Assembly (NCBI GenBank): GCA_002869695.1
Contig: PKUD01000200.1
Location: forward strand, 1 to 43,323
Origin: Desulfuromonas sp.
GTDB taxonomy: Bacteria; Desulfobacterota; Desulfuromonadia; Desulfuromonadales; Geopsychrobacteraceae
Direction: 5' to 3'
Length of the DNA: 43,323 nt
Part shown: positions 1 to 8,692 of the stretch, piece by piece
Layout: each line of letters starts with the position of its first letter
Position numbering within the stretch: position 1 is the first letter of the stretch
Notes under the pieces: model-generated
The model's input: the letters and a program-made list of their open reading frames with translations, nothing else
Database searches by the model: none
Told to the model about the DNA's origin: nothing
Made by a program: the position numbers and the translations under genes

Positions 1-25
1 CCATTCCCTGGATGAGATATACAAG

Positions 26-65
26 AGGAAGGCCCCACTCAGTGATTTTCAGGTGGGGCCTTCCT
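26..65. terminator. Strong hairpin, possible terminator
   Basis: A perfect 13-bp inverted repeat (26-38 with 53-65) encloses a 14-nt loop. It lies about 120 nt beyond the end of the ABC permease gene on the minus strand. Neither side has a long U-tract (plus side reads tgtttctgt), so termination is likely but not certain. It could also serve a plus-strand gene left of the window. Confidence 0.5.
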
Positions 66-184
66 GTTTCTGTACTCCGTTCACATCCGGTCCATATTTT
101 TCACAGCACTTACTTCCGGGACATAGGGTTTGTTGTCTCAACCACCATCACATCCCGATTACCGCTCAAAGGCGATGCCTATGT

Positions 185-1873
185 CTACTTATTTACAACC
201 TCCAACTTGGTCATTTTGTTCCCGAGGAGATTCGCGGTAATGACAAGGGTAGAAGAAATCGCGATCATAATGATTCCGAGTGCGGACAGCTCACCCCACA
301 GTCCATCCTCAGCTAAATGGAGGATTTGAACGGCAAGAACTTCGGTGCCTGGCCTGGAAAGAACAACCGAAAGGGTAAGTTCGCGCAAAAACATGGTCGC
401 CATAAGGATCCAGCCGGAAATAATTCCGGGAATGAGCAGGGGAATGACAATGCGTCGCATTGTATAGAATGGACTCGCCCCGCAAACTCGTGAGGACTCT
501 TCTAGATGACTGTGAATCTGGACAAAAGCACTTGAGATCGGCCGGATTCCATAAGGAAGGTAGGTGGCAATATAGCCGATCAGCAGGGCCGTGATCGTTC
601 CGTAGAGTGGTGTGCGTACAAAAAACCACATAAAACCAACGCCAATGACGATCCCGGGAAAGGAGAATGACAGGAAACTGAGGGATTCCAGAACCCCGGA
701 GGCCGTGGAGCGAACCTTGACGATGACATAGGACACAAATATTGACAGGGCCGTGCCCAGGGTGGCGCCTGCAACGCCGAGAAAAAGGCTGTTTTTCAAC
801 GACAGAAGCGATATGGGATCACGGAGAACCTCAATCCAGTTACTCCATGACATCATGGAAAACGCCTTGGCGCTCGGAACCATCGAATAGGGAAGCATAG
901 ATGTGTAAAACAGAACCAGAACCGGCAGGATAATCAGGATAAAGGAGAGGACCCCCACCAGAAAGAACATAGGGTATTTGACGCTTTTCAGCTTGATCAA
1001 GGTCGGCTTGAACCCCCGACTGGAAATGGTCACAAATTTCCCGCTTTCGGACGTCAGATAGCGATAGAGATAAATCAGGGTGATTGACGCAGCCAGAGCA
1101 CTCATGCCGATCGCGGCCGCTTTCCCATAATCCGCAGCAAAACCACTGGAGATACTCCGGTAGATATGGGTCGATAGAACATAGATGCGCCCCGGCATGC
1201 CCACCACTGACGGTACGGCAAAAGAGGCAAGGCTCCGCACAATGACCAGGATGGCGGACGCCAGAATGGCCGGTCTCAAGACCGGCAGCGTGACCTTGAA
1301 CAGGGTCCTCAGGTTGGATGCGCCACAGACCTTGGACGACTCTTCGAGAGAAACATCAAACGCGCTCATGGCCGTGGCGATGATCAGGTAGGCAATCGGC
1401 AAATCAAGCAAGCCTTCAACCAAGATCATTCCAGGCAAGGAATAGATATTGAACCAGGCGCTCTTGAGCCCGAACAGGTCCATGAACAACTTGTTGAGAA
1501 TACCGTTACTCGGGTTGAGCAACAAAACCCAACTGACCGAAAACAGGATGTGCGGGATCATCATCGGAATGATGGAGATGATTTTAAAAATAAACTTAAA
1601 GGGCAGATCGGTGCGCGTGTTGGTGTAGGCGAGGAACAGAGCGAGCAAAGTGGCCAGCAGGGCTGACCCAACAGTAAAAATCACCGTATTGATCAGAATA
1701 TCCGCAAAGTCGGGATCCGTATAAACTTCCAGATATTTGCGGAGGGTAAATTGCCCGAAGGAGACAAAATCCTGGGAAAAGCTGCCGATCAGCAGCATAA
1801 CCACCGGACAAAGGGTCAAGAAGCCAACAATGACAATCAACGTTGTCGTCAGGGTCGGTTTTTTAAGCATCAT
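185..1873 (-). CDS. ABC transporter permease, fused double-domain (FbpB-like)
   Basis: This 562-residue inner-membrane protein forms the translocation channel of an ABC importer. It contains two tandem permease halves, each with about six hydrophobic segments. Each half carries an EAA-type loop that contacts the ATPase: residues about 177-205 (EESSKVCGASNLRTLFKV) and 457-485 (EESSRVCGASPFYTMRRI). The two-in-one layout and length are typical of the ferric-iron/thiamine/polyamine permease class. The start ATG lies 5 nt after the stop of the ATPase gene, with a GAGGGA ribosome site, so the two are co-transcribed. The substrate cannot be read from this subunit. Confidence 0.9.
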   Translation of the reverse strand: MMLKKPTLTTTLIVIVGFLTLCPVVMLLIGSFSQDFVSFGQFTLRKYLEVYTDPDFADILINTVIFTVGSALLATLLALFLAYTNTRTDLPFKFIFKIISIIPMMIPHILFSVSWVLLLNPSNGILNKLFMDLFGLKSAWFNIYSLPGMILVEGLLDLPIAYLIIATAMSAFDVSLEESSKVCGASNLRTLFKVTLPVLRPAILASAILVIVRSLASFAVPSVVGMPGRIYVLSTHIYRSISSGFAADYGKAAAIGMSALAASITLIYLYRYLTSESGKFVTISSRGFKPTLIKLKSVKYPMFFLVGVLSFILIILPVLVLFYTSMLPYSMVPSAKAFSMMSWSNWIEVLRDPISLLSLKNSLFLGVAGATLGTALSIFVSYVIVKVRSTASGVLESLSFLSFSFPGIVIGVGFMWFFVRTPLYGTITALLIGYIATYLPYGIRPISSAFVQIHSHLEESSRVCGASPFYTMRRIVIPLLIPGIISGWILMATMFLRELTLSVVLSRPGTEVLAVQILHLAEDGLWGELSALGIIMIAISSTLVITANLLGNKMTKLEVVNK

Positions 1874-1878
1874 TCCCT

Positions 1879-2967
1879 CTATGCCGAAAGCAGGAAGCAG
1901 TGATCGGGATCGAAGGAAATGGTGATGGTATCTCCTTCAGAAATGTCTGCCGTTGGTTCGATGGTGGTCGTCAGCAACCTTCCGCCGACACGGATTTCCC
2001 CTTCATAGGCCTCGCCGATAAATATCAGGGTTTCCATCTTGCCACTGAAGGCGTTCTGTCCTTCTGGTTCCTGCCGGGGCGCCAGCCTGATAAATTCGGG
2101 ACGGACGCAGAGCATCGCCTCCTGGCCAACGGCAATGTTCTGGGTGTTCAGAGCCTTAATTGAACCGATCTCCGAAGCAAACAGAGCATGTTGCCCATCC
2201 TGCCGCGTGACACTGCCCTTAATCAGGTTGGCGCGACCGATAAAGTCGGCCACGAATTGATCATCGGAATGAAAATAAATTTTCTTCGGGTCGCCAATTT
2301 CGACAATTCTCCCCGCCCGCATCACCGCAATCAGGTCTGAAAGTGCCAGTGCCTCGATCAGGTCATGGGTGACGTAGATCGCGGTAATTTCCAGTTCACT
2401 GAGAAAATTACGCAGTTCTTTGCGGGTTTCTTCACGAAGTTTTGCATCCAGGTTACTCAGTGGTTCGTCAAACAGGATCACCTTGGGCTCAGCGACCAAT
2501 GCCCGGGCCAGGGCCACCCGCTGCTGTTGCCCTCCGCTAAGCTTGGTTGCTGGACGGTTTTCAAAACCATCCAGCTGAACGAATTGAAGAGCCTTGGCTA
2601 CTTTTTGGCGAATCTCTGCCGGTGGCGTGGCGTTGGTTTTAAGCGGATAGGCCACATTGTCGAAAACGTCCATGTGCGGCCAGATCGCATACGTCTGGAA
2701 AACCATGCCCAGTCCCCGTTTTTCCGGCGGCACGAAAACTTTTTGTTTATGGGACCAGACAAGTTCGTTGCCGATGTAGATTTCACCGCTGTCAGGAACC
2801 TCGAGTCCCACAATGCAGCGCAACAGGGTGGTTTTGCCGCAACCACTGGGGCCCAATAAGGTGAAAATTTTATTCGCCGGAATTGTCAGATCGACATTAT
2901 CCAGAGCCTTGATCTGTTTGCCCTCGGTGTAATAATGCCTGCTCAGGCCAGATATACGGATCTCCAT
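1879..2967 (-). CDS. ABC transporter ATP-binding protein (FbpC/PotA class)
   Basis: This cytoplasmic ATPase of 362 residues powers the importer encoded by its neighbours. The Walker A motif GPSGCGKTT is at residues 39-47, followed by the Q-loop region, the signature LSGGQQQR, Walker B VILFDEP and the switch histidine in YVTHD. The region after about residue 235 is a C-terminal TOBE-like domain, as expected for the FbpC/PotA/UgpC group. It is the middle gene of a binding protein-ATPase-permease operon. A hairpin separates it from the binding-protein gene, which probably lowers its expression relative to that gene. Iron, polyamine and phosphonate importers all share this subunit type. Confidence 0.92.
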   Translation of the reverse strand: MEIRISGLSRHYYTEGKQIKALDNVDLTIPANKIFTLLGPSGCGKTTLLRCIVGLEVPDSGEIYIGNELVWSHKQKVFVPPEKRGLGMVFQTYAIWPHMDVFDNVAYPLKTNATPPAEIRQKVAKALQFVQLDGFENRPATKLSGGQQQRVALARALVAEPKVILFDEPLSNLDAKLREETRKELRNFLSELEITAIYVTHDLIEALALSDLIAVMRAGRIVEIGDPKKIYFHSDDQFVADFIGRANLIKGSVTRQDGQHALFASEIGSIKALNTQNIAVGQEAMLCVRPEFIRLAPRQEPEGQNAFSGKMETLIFIGEAYEGEIRVGGRLLTTTIEPTADISEGDTITISFDPDHCFLLSA

Positions 2968-2978
2968 AACACCTCAAC

Positions 2979-3017
2979 CAAGGATCCGGAGCGGGAGGTA
3001 GCGGCCCCGGATCCTTG
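2979..3017. repeat. Intercistronic hairpin between binding protein and ATPase genes
   Basis: An 11-bp perfect inverted repeat (2979-2989 with 3007-3017, caaggatccgg) sits between the binding-protein stop and the ATPase start. No U-run follows, so it is more likely an mRNA-stabilising or partial attenuation element than a full terminator. Confidence 0.6.
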
Positions 3018-3038
3018 CATCATGATGGGAAGGAACCT

Positions 3039-4028
3039 TTAGTTCGCGTAGAAAATTTCCTGGAACTTTTTACCCCATTCGCGAATCTCTTCATCCGAAA
3101 GTTGCCGGATCGGCAGGACCTTTGCCTTATTCATTCCTTCGATGGGCGGGAAAACTCCCGGAGCCAGGACATATTCTCCGACTTTGTCAGCCAGAAGTTG
3201 CATGGCGTTGGTGCTTAACCAATAGTCGACAAATACTTTCGCCGCTTCCGGATGCGGAGCATTGGCAGCTACGGCAATGGCCCGGGTGGTTCCGAGCAGG
3301 GTGTCAACCTTTGCCCAGGCCAGGGGAGCGGGAGCCTTGGTGATGATGTATTTGGGCATCGATATCCCGATGAGCTTTTCACCACTTTCGATTGGAGCCG
3401 GGCTCGGGCCAAAGGACCTGACGAACATCGGCTTGTTGGCGGCAAGACCTTTGATAAATTTCATCCAGTCATCTTCGGTGGCGAAAATCTTTGCTTCTTT
3501 AAGCCCCACCAGCCATGAAATCGTGGTCGCATGTGATGCCGGATCGGGCATAACAATCTTATCGAACCACTTCGGATCGGTCAGATCCTCGTAGCGTGTC
3601 GGAACATCCTCTGGCTTTACCAGATCTTTATTGTAGATCGGCGCGACGTATTCGATTCCGAACTGAACAATCGTGTCATCCTGTTTCGCCCAGTCAGGAT
3701 AACCAGCCGCTGAAGGGGACGTGTAAGCCGTCAGCACCCCTTTATCTTTAAGCATCTGGATGATCGGCAAGGGACCCTGAAGAACATCAGCCTGCAATTT
3801 CCCGGCAGAAAATTCTGTTAGCACGGTCGCCAGATATTTCGATGTGGAGATACGGGTATAGACACCATCGATATTATGACTGGCGTTAAAGTCACCCATG
3901 ATCGGTTCTATGGCTGTAATGTTTGCGTAAAAGCTAACCTTCCCCTCCTGCTCTGCTTTTTGCACATTCGCAGCCCAAACGCCTGTAGACAGAGAAAGAA
4001 CCAGTAGAAAAGCGAGAAAATTTTTCAT
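3039..4028 (-). CDS. Extracellular solute-binding protein of ABC importer (FbpA/AfuA-like)
   Basis: This is the periplasmic binding protein (329 residues) that captures substrate for the ABC importer encoded downstream. A Sec signal peptide covers residues 1-19 (MKNFLAFLLVLSLSTGVWA, cleavage before ANV). The remainder has the two-lobe family 1 binding-protein style, with segments such as PAPLAWAKVDTLL and PHPEAAKVFVDYWLS typical of FbpA/AfuA relatives. A paired-tyrosine motif like that binding Fe3+ in classical FbpA is not visible, so iron is not proven as the substrate; phosphonate or another small solute is possible. The start is supported by AAAGGAG 7 nt upstream. An A+T-rich stretch (TATAAATATTAT on the minus strand) may hold the promoter. 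Confidence 0.88.
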   Translation of the reverse strand: MKNFLAFLLVLSLSTGVWAANVQKAEQEGKVSFYANITAIEPIMGDFNASHNIDGVYTRISTSKYLATVLTEFSAGKLQADVLQGPLPIIQMLKDKGVLTAYTSPSAAGYPDWAKQDDTIVQFGIEYVAPIYNKDLVKPEDVPTRYEDLTDPKWFDKIVMPDPASHATTISWLVGLKEAKIFATEDDWMKFIKGLAANKPMFVRSFGPSPAPIESGEKLIGISMPKYIITKAPAPLAWAKVDTLLGTTRAIAVAANAPHPEAAKVFVDYWLSTNAMQLLADKVGEYVLAPGVFPPIEGMNKAKVLPIRQLSDEEIREWGKKFQEIFYAN

Positions 4029-4495
4029 GGTTTAGCTCCTTTAGGATGGGTGTTAAGGGAATCGCCATAATATTTATAAGAACGGCCCCGGATGTGTTGT
4101 GGAGGATTTGTCCCCCAAATTAGTGTGATGAAAGAGATACACAATGAATAGTGCCAGATTATTTATCCTTTTCAATTCCCGGGGCGCATTTTGATGTGCA
4201 CTTGATATGAATTCCCGCAAAACAGACCTCGTATTGAAGAGCGGGATGACATTGGAACGTTGGGGCTGGCCGGGGACAGGTTGTACGCATGAACTCATTC
4301 ATGTGCTCTATAAATGAAGTTTACCTTTCTCACTGATCCCGAATTCCTGAATATCGCTTTTTTGTCTGGCCGAGATCAAAACGACCGTACCAGCCGGAAA
4401 ATAAGATAAACTTAGAGGCACAGTTCCCTGTTACGTAAACAAGAACAGACTATTTGAGGGACACCTCTTCAGCGGAGGACAGTTAAGGAGGCAGT
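4029..4495. other. Divergent intergenic region, no supported gene
   Basis: This 467-bp spacer lies between the minus-strand ABC operon and a plus-strand lipoprotein gene. It should hold both promoters. An A+T-rich block near 4066-4078 fits a -10 region for the binding-protein gene. I see no convincing Fur box, RNA gene or conserved reading frame. Confidence 0.5.
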
Positions 4496-5053
4496 ATGAA
4501 GAATCACATGCTTGTCCTTAGCCTCATTGCGATCTCAATAACCGCCTGTTCAACCAAGCAGTACCCTATAGCCACAACACTCTCGCCCGCGGAAATAAAT
4601 CTAATGACATGCCACGATCTTGAGTTGGAAGTGCTCAGGGCAGACCAGACAGAGCGCAAGATTATTGAGACGGGAGAATTTGACGGCAAGTCGGTTCTGG
4701 GCTGCCTGGGGGATTTCGGGATCGGCAATGCAATGGCAAAAGACGAGGCCCAGGCGGCCATTTTCGCTCGCAGGGTATCGATCCGTGACGCCCAGATAAG
4801 CAAGGGGTGTCAATATATCGCACCAGACGAACCACCGAAAACAACAGATGGCAATGGCCTGTCACAATTCCAAACAGGAGATATCGTTTTGGTTGAATTC
4901 ACCAATGGGAGTAAGCACCAAATGACGATAACACACGTTACAGAAAAAACATTTAATGGCTACTACAGCGGCATTGGAGAACCTCAGATGACGTCAAGAA
5001 CGTTTGACAAGAGCCAGGTAAAGAGTCTGATCATTCTAAAAAAAGCAAATTAA
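4496..5053 (+). CDS. Hypothetical lipoprotein
   Basis: This is a predicted lipoprotein of 185 residues, function unknown. The signal peptide ends in the lipobox ITAC, so Cys18 would be lipidated. Residues about 30-105 look helical and end in the pattern EAQAAIFARRVSIRDAQISKGC, which resembles a helix-turn segment seen in many small proteobacterial lipoproteins. The C-terminal 60 residues (from FQTGDIVLVEF) look like a small beta-barrel of SH3 type. A strong AAGGAGG ribosome site precedes the ATG. It stands alone between two minus-strand genes, so it is probably a monocistronic unit. Confidence 0.75.
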   Translation: MKNHMLVLSLIAISITACSTKQYPIATTLSPAEINLMTCHDLELEVLRADQTERKIIETGEFDGKSVLGCLGDFGIGNAMAKDEAQAAIFARRVSIRDAQISKGCQYIAPDEPPKTTDGNGLSQFQTGDIVLVEFTNGSKHQMTITHVTEKTFNGYYSGIGEPQMTSRTFDKSQVKSLIILKKAN

Positions 5054-5189
5054 GCACTTAATTTTATTCAATAACGGCCTTGAAACGGAGCATCGCCCAC
5101 TCCTGGTGAAGCAGAGGCAACCTTCATCCTGTGTGCAGAAGGAGAAGAGAAGGCATCACTGAATGATCAGCTGCAGGGGGGGGATAAAA

Positions 5190-5621
5190 TCAGTGCATGG
5201 TGGGCGACCCTTCATAGATGATTGTCGCGCGTCGTTCCACCCAGTTAGCGACGTCATATGCATTGAACGGTTTTTTGATGAACCCGCAGCCGAGATTTTT
5301 AATCGCCCGTTGCTGTTCAGCCGTAATCTCTTCGCCAAGCAACAACTTGTTTCCATCGGGGGTCTTACAACCCTTCTTGCGCTGATGCTCAAAGAACTCA
5401 AGGCCGGACATCTTCCCCATCTGCATGTCGGCTATAAGCACATCGGCACAAGGTGAATCCTTCGGGCAGTCACATTGCATATCGGTGAGAAGGGGGCAGG
5501 TGTCTGGCTCAGAATAGGACAGCACGTCGTGACCTTTAAAATTGAACAGGCCCTTGAAGCGGTTCAAGATCGTCTGATCATGTTCAAAGATGATGACCTT
5601 GAGTTTCTTATCGTCTGCCAC
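5190..5621 (-). CDS. Stand-alone receiver protein with cysteine cluster
   Basis: This is a single-domain response regulator of about 143 residues. The frame is open to 5732, but a GTG at 5621 with GGAGG 6 nt upstream is the better start because the receiver fold begins just after it. Numbered from that GTG, the phosphoacceptor is Asp65 in the strand DVLIADMQMGKMSG, and the conserved lysine is in GFIKKPF. An unusual insert between beta-2 and beta-3 carries Cys42, Cys50, Cys52 and Cys58 (CPLLTDMQCDCPKDSPCAD), which could bind a metal or act as a redox switch. There is no output domain and no adjacent kinase. I have an impression that similar cysteine-bearing receivers occur in other deltaproteobacteria, but cannot verify it. 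Confidence 0.85.
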   Translation of the reverse strand: MADDKKLKVIIFEHDQTILNRFKGLFNFKGHDVLSYSEPDTCPLLTDMQCDCPKDSPCADVLIADMQMGKMSGLEFFEHQRKKGCKTPDGNKLLLGEEITAEQQRAIKNLGCGFIKKPFNAYDVANWVERRATIIYEGSPTMH

Positions 5622-5900
5622 GGCCAACCTCCTTCTGTGCAAAGCAACCCAAGAATGCGTATGTTTTATTATACATAACAAAAAAGTCAGCATTGTTCTT
5701 CTGTTAGTGAAAACATGGCCATCCCGCGCCAACAGCGGCAGGCAATCATCGTCGATGCCCGATCAGGGAGCCTTACAACTGAACAGGAGATCAACCTGAG
5801 TGACGGTCCGCTTCTCTAAGGCGTGTCTGTTCTCTCCTGCAGGGACCGATCAATGTGTGTTAAATTGATTTACTGTCAATATCAATAGAAAGGGATGAAC

Positions 5901-6176
5901 ATGAAGATATTACTGGTTGTTTTTCTGCTGAACGTCTCCCTGCTCATGGCCGGATGTGAGAGCACCCAGCAGAAAGCTTATGATCTGAAGGCTGATACCG
6001 TCGGCACCCACCGCGTTGTTGAGGTCTACACCGAGGCAGGCACTAAAGTCGCCACCATAGAAGACGAGCGGATGCGATTCGAATTGGTGGGGGAACGTTC
6101 GGTCCGGCTTTGGCTGGGGGACAAGAATGAAAAAGTGATGATCGGCAACATGGGCTTTATCATTCGCGACATGTGA
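5901..6176 (+). CDS. Small hypothetical lipoprotein
   Basis: This predicted lipoprotein has about 91 residues. The hydrophobic leader MKILLVVFLLNVSLLMAG is followed by Cys in the lipobox LMAGC. The mature part is short and beta-rich (THRVVEVYTEAGTKVATIE, then RFELVGERSVRLWLG), and no family is recognised. An earlier ATG at 5895 is in frame, but the ribosome site AGAAAGGG ends right against it. The ATG at 5901 has proper spacing of 6 nt and is preferred. ATCAAT-type repeats upstream (5849-5886) may be regulatory. Confidence 0.7.
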   Translation: MKILLVVFLLNVSLLMAGCESTQQKAYDLKADTVGTHRVVEVYTEAGTKVATIEDERMRFELVGERSVRLWLGDKNEKVMIGNMGFIIRDM

Positions 6177-6251
6177 CCTCCGACGATGAACCGACAGGCA
6201 GACACCAGAAATTCAGCAATCGGAGAGGGGCTTTCGCGGCAAGAAAAGGGC

Positions 6252-6278
6252 TTGGAGGATGACCGTTTTTTCTATAAT
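6252..6278 (+). promoter_or_regulatory. Candidate sigma-70 promoter
   Basis: TTGGAG at 6252-6257 and a perfect TATAAT at 6273-6278 are separated by 15 bp, which is short. It would give a leader of about 50 nt for the small gene at 6335. Confidence 0.4.
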
Positions 6279-6334
6279 ATTGTCACCCGGCAAAGAAACC
6301 GACCCTTCAACCCTTTGCGGCACAGCCAGATTTA

Positions 6335-6538
6335 ATGAAAATACCCGTCATATTAAAAGACTGTGAAGAACTGCGGGTCAGCAAAGACGAACTGCAGTCT
6401 CTCCTGTCGGCCAATCTGGTCATCTGTTTCAGGCGTTCTGACGGTTGGGCGTTTGTCGGCTATGACAAGATGCGCGGTCTTGGCTCTCCTTTTTTGGGAC
6501 CTGACCGGCGCCAAAGTGAGTCGCTCCTGGTTTCCTGA
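6335..6538 (+). CDS. Small conserved hypothetical protein
   Basis: This 67-residue soluble protein begins MKIPVILKDCEELRVSKDEL. It contains FRRSDGWAFVGYDKMRG and a near-terminal GPDRR. From memory, this pattern (an N-terminal MKIPV strand, a central FRRSDGW, a late GPERR-like motif) recurs in short proteins of Geobacter relatives, which is why I treat it as real. The function is unknown. The ribosome site is weak, but a TATAAT-containing promoter lies upstream. It precedes plsY by 167 bp, and co-transcription is possible. Confidence 0.6.
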   Translation: MKIPVILKDCEELRVSKDELQSLLSANLVICFRRSDGWAFVGYDKMRGLGSPFLGPDRRQSESLLVS

Positions 6539-6705
6539 CCGCCGTTTCTGGTCAACACAGCACCTGTTCCATGTACGGCAACATTTCACCCCCATCATCA
6601 GCGTGTTCCCTGCAGACGCCCCTGCCATTTCTTGCTTCGCCTCATAAAACATGGCAAAATGCGACTCTTTTATCTTCAAGTGAAATAGATGCTGGAGCGG
6701 CACTG

Positions 6706-7293
6706 ATGACAAATTTTTTCCTGGTTTTTGCTGCCTACCTGATCGGGGCGATCCCCACAGGAGTGATTCTCACCAAGTTAAGTGGCAGCGAGGATATTCG
6801 CCAGAAGGGCAGCGGAAACATCGGTGCCACGAATGTCTACCGGGTGGCAGGGCGGACCCTCGGCATCCTGACTCTGGTCGGTGACTGCCTGAAGGGTCTG
6901 TTGCCGGTCCTGCTGGCGGCCCAGTTCTTTAACCTGGCCGAGATCCCCTTGGCACTGGTCGCCCTGGCGGCCTTTATCGGGCATTGCTATCCGGTCTATC
7001 TTGGCTTCAAAGGGGGCAAGGGAGTTGCCACGGCGTTGGGTATTTTCCTGGTCATCTCGCCCCTTTCGGTTCTCTGCGCCCTGGTCCTGTTTCTGCTGGT
7101 CCTCTGGAAATGGCGCTTTATTTCCCTGGCATCGATCAGCGCCGCAGCCGCCGTCCCGTTTCTGGCTTTTTTCTTCGACCGATCCTGGCCGATTTTCTGC
7201 GCCTCCCTGCTGATCGCAGCCGTCGTTATCTGGCGACATCGCAGTAATATCGGTCGACTCCGCTCCGGGGAAGAGTCCCGCTTCTCTCTGTAA
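6706..7293 (+). CDS. plsY: Acyl-phosphate glycerol-3-phosphate acyltransferase PlsY
   Basis: PlsY is an inner-membrane enzyme that moves an acyl group from acyl-phosphate to glycerol-3-phosphate, the first step of phospholipid synthesis. The 195-residue protein has multiple hydrophobic segments. It shows the family loops GSGNIGATNVYR (residues about 35-46), KGGKGVATALG (about 104-114) and, near the C-terminus, WRHRSNIGRLRSGEE. The frame is open upstream, but the ATG at 6706 with GGAG 8 nt before it gives the normal family length. mltG starts 10 nt after its stop, so the two form an operon linking lipid and cell-wall synthesis. Confidence 0.95.
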   Translation: MTNFFLVFAAYLIGAIPTGVILTKLSGSEDIRQKGSGNIGATNVYRVAGRTLGILTLVGDCLKGLLPVLLAAQFFNLAEIPLALVALAAFIGHCYPVYLGFKGGKGVATALGIFLVISPLSVLCALVLFLLVLWKWRFISLASISAAAAVPFLAFFFDRSWPIFCASLLIAAVVIWRHRSNIGRLRSGEESRFSL

Positions 7294-7303
7294 AGATCGG
7301 CTG

Positions 7304-8302
7304 ATGGGTATTTTTTCGCTGAAATCAATCCTGCTGACAACATTCCTTCTGGCCATGGCAACCTTCGCCCTGCTCGGCTACTGGTTTCTTCCCGTCACCC
7401 CGCCGGCAGCGGTTCTGCTGAACGTCGAAAGCGGGGCATCCCTCTCCCGCATCGCCCAGCAACTTGAGCAGCAGGGTGTTGTCCGCTCGGCCACGGCCGT
7501 GAAATTGCTGGCGCGCCTGCGCAACCAAAGCAGGGAGATCCACATCGGGACCTACCGTTTTACCGATACCGCCGCTCCCGCCGAAATCCTCTCCCGACTG
7601 GTCAGCGGTGACGTCGAGCAGGTCAGCCTGACCATCCCGGAGGGGTTCACCCTTGAGCAGATTGGCGACCGGCTCGAAGAACAGGGGCTCGCTGACAGAG
7701 AACGTTTCCTGCAGCTCTGCAGGGACCCACAGCTGATCGCCTCCTTCGATATTCCGGCGGCAAACCTGGAAGGCTATCTGTTTCCGGAGACCTATCGCTT
7801 CACTCCGGGCCTTTCTGAAAGAGAGCTGATCCGCATGATGGTTCAGCAGCTGTTCACCCGGTTGGACGAGAGGTTGCTGAGCGCAGCCAAGCAACGAGGG
7901 CTGAACCGGCATCAGCTCGTGACCCTGGCATCGATCATTGAAAAGGAGACCGGCCAGGCCGATGAAATGCCACTGATTGCGTCGGTCTTTCACAACCGGC
8001 TAGAGCGCAAGATCCCACTGCAAACGGACCCGACAGTGATATACGGCATCGCCGACTTCGATGGCAACCTGACCCGCCGTCACCTGACAACGGCGACCCC
8101 CTACAACACCTATTTGATCCGCGGACTACCGCCCGGGCCGATCGCCAGCCCGGGGATTGGCGCCCTGTACGCCGCTGCCCATCCTGCTGAAAGCAACTAT
8201 CTCTACTTCGTCTCCCGGGGCGATGGACAACATGCTTTTTCCACAACCCTGCAGGAGCACAACCGCGCCGTTCGCCGCTACCAGTTAAAAAGGCGGAACT
8301 GA
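7304..8302 (+). CDS. mltG: Endolytic transglycosylase MltG (YceG-like)
   Basis: MltG is a membrane-anchored lytic transglycosylase that cuts nascent glycan strands and so sets their length. The protein has 332 residues. Residues about 10-30 form a single transmembrane anchor, followed by a LysM-like region and the YceG catalytic domain. The signature SIIEKETGQADEMPLIASVFHNRL contains the likely catalytic Glu213, and QTDPTVIYG and the proline-rich GLPPGPIASPG follow as in the family. Length is normal. It is translated directly after plsY with a 10-nt gap. Confidence 0.95.
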   Translation: MGIFSLKSILLTTFLLAMATFALLGYWFLPVTPPAAVLLNVESGASLSRIAQQLEQQGVVRSATAVKLLARLRNQSREIHIGTYRFTDTAAPAEILSRLVSGDVEQVSLTIPEGFTLEQIGDRLEEQGLADRERFLQLCRDPQLIASFDIPAANLEGYLFPETYRFTPGLSERELIRMMVQQLFTRLDERLLSAAKQRGLNRHQLVTLASIIEKETGQADEMPLIASVFHNRLERKIPLQTDPTVIYGIADFDGNLTRRHLTTATPYNTYLIRGLPPGPIASPGIGALYAAAHPAESNYLYFVSRGDGQHAFSTTLQEHNRAVRRYQLKRRN

Positions 8303-8327
8303 CTCAATAACATGCATCTGCTATAAT
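8299..8327 (+). promoter_or_regulatory. Candidate extended -10 promoter of AhpD-like/arsS pair
   Basis: CTGACT (8299-8304), a 17-bp spacer and a perfect TATAAT (8322-8327) preceded by TGC form a good sigma-70 promoter. It lies at the end of mltG and gives a leader of about 20 nt to the ATG at 8356. Confidence 0.6.
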
Positions 8328-8355
8328 CGGCATGACTGCAGACAACGGAGGAACC

Positions 8356-8688
8356 ATGTCTGACTATTACGAATCCGAAGATCTGAAAAATTTTGCCGAC
8401 ATAGGCAAGGACGCACCGGAACTGGCGGAAAAATTTTTCGACTATTATGCCAGCGTTTTTGCGGAGGGTGAATTGACGGCCAGGGAAAAAGCACTGATCG
8501 GTCTGGCCGTCGCCCATACCGTCCAGTGCCCGTACTGCATCGAAGCCTATACCGAGTCCTGCCTGGAAAAAGGTTCGAACCTGGGGGAAATGACTGAAGC
8601 CGTTCATATCGTCAATGCAATCCGCGGGGGGGCATCTCTGGTTCACGGTATCCAGATGCGCAAACTCGCTGAAAAGGTCTCACTTTAA
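8356..8688 (+). CDS. AhpD-like (CMD family) protein associated with ArsS
   Basis: This protein of 110 residues belongs to the carboxymuconolactone decarboxylase/alkylhydroperoxidase-like family. The redox CxxC is Cys58-Pro-Tyr-Cys61 within HTVQCPYCIEAYTESCLEKG, and a downstream histidine falls in the usual helix (AVHIVNAIRGG). Its pairing with the radical SAM gene 4 nt downstream matches the arsenosugar-biosynthesis-associated peroxidase-like family. It probably supplies reductive or thiol chemistry to that pathway; its exact reaction is not settled. An in-frame ATG at 8332 exists, but GGAGGAACC before 8356 makes the latter the start. Confidence 0.88.
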   Translation: MSDYYESEDLKNFADIGKDAPELAEKFFDYYASVFAEGELTAREKALIGLAVAHTVQCPYCIEAYTESCLEKGSNLGEMTEAVHIVNAIRGGASLVHGIQMRKLAEKVSL

Positions 8689-8692
8689 ACCA

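Noticed and set aside
3039-4028. Assigning the ABC system firmly to ferric iron uptake
   Set aside because: The paired-tyrosine iron ligand motif and a Fur box are not visible, so the substrate is left open.
4140-4157. Minus-strand TGGCAC followed by ATTGTG, resembling a sigma-54 promoter
   Set aside because: The -12 GC dinucleotide is replaced by TG, so the essential element is missing.
4074-4298. 74-codon minus-strand open frame upstream of the ABC binding-protein gene
   Set aside because: It has no ribosome site, signal peptide or recognisable motif, and lies in a divergent promoter spacer.
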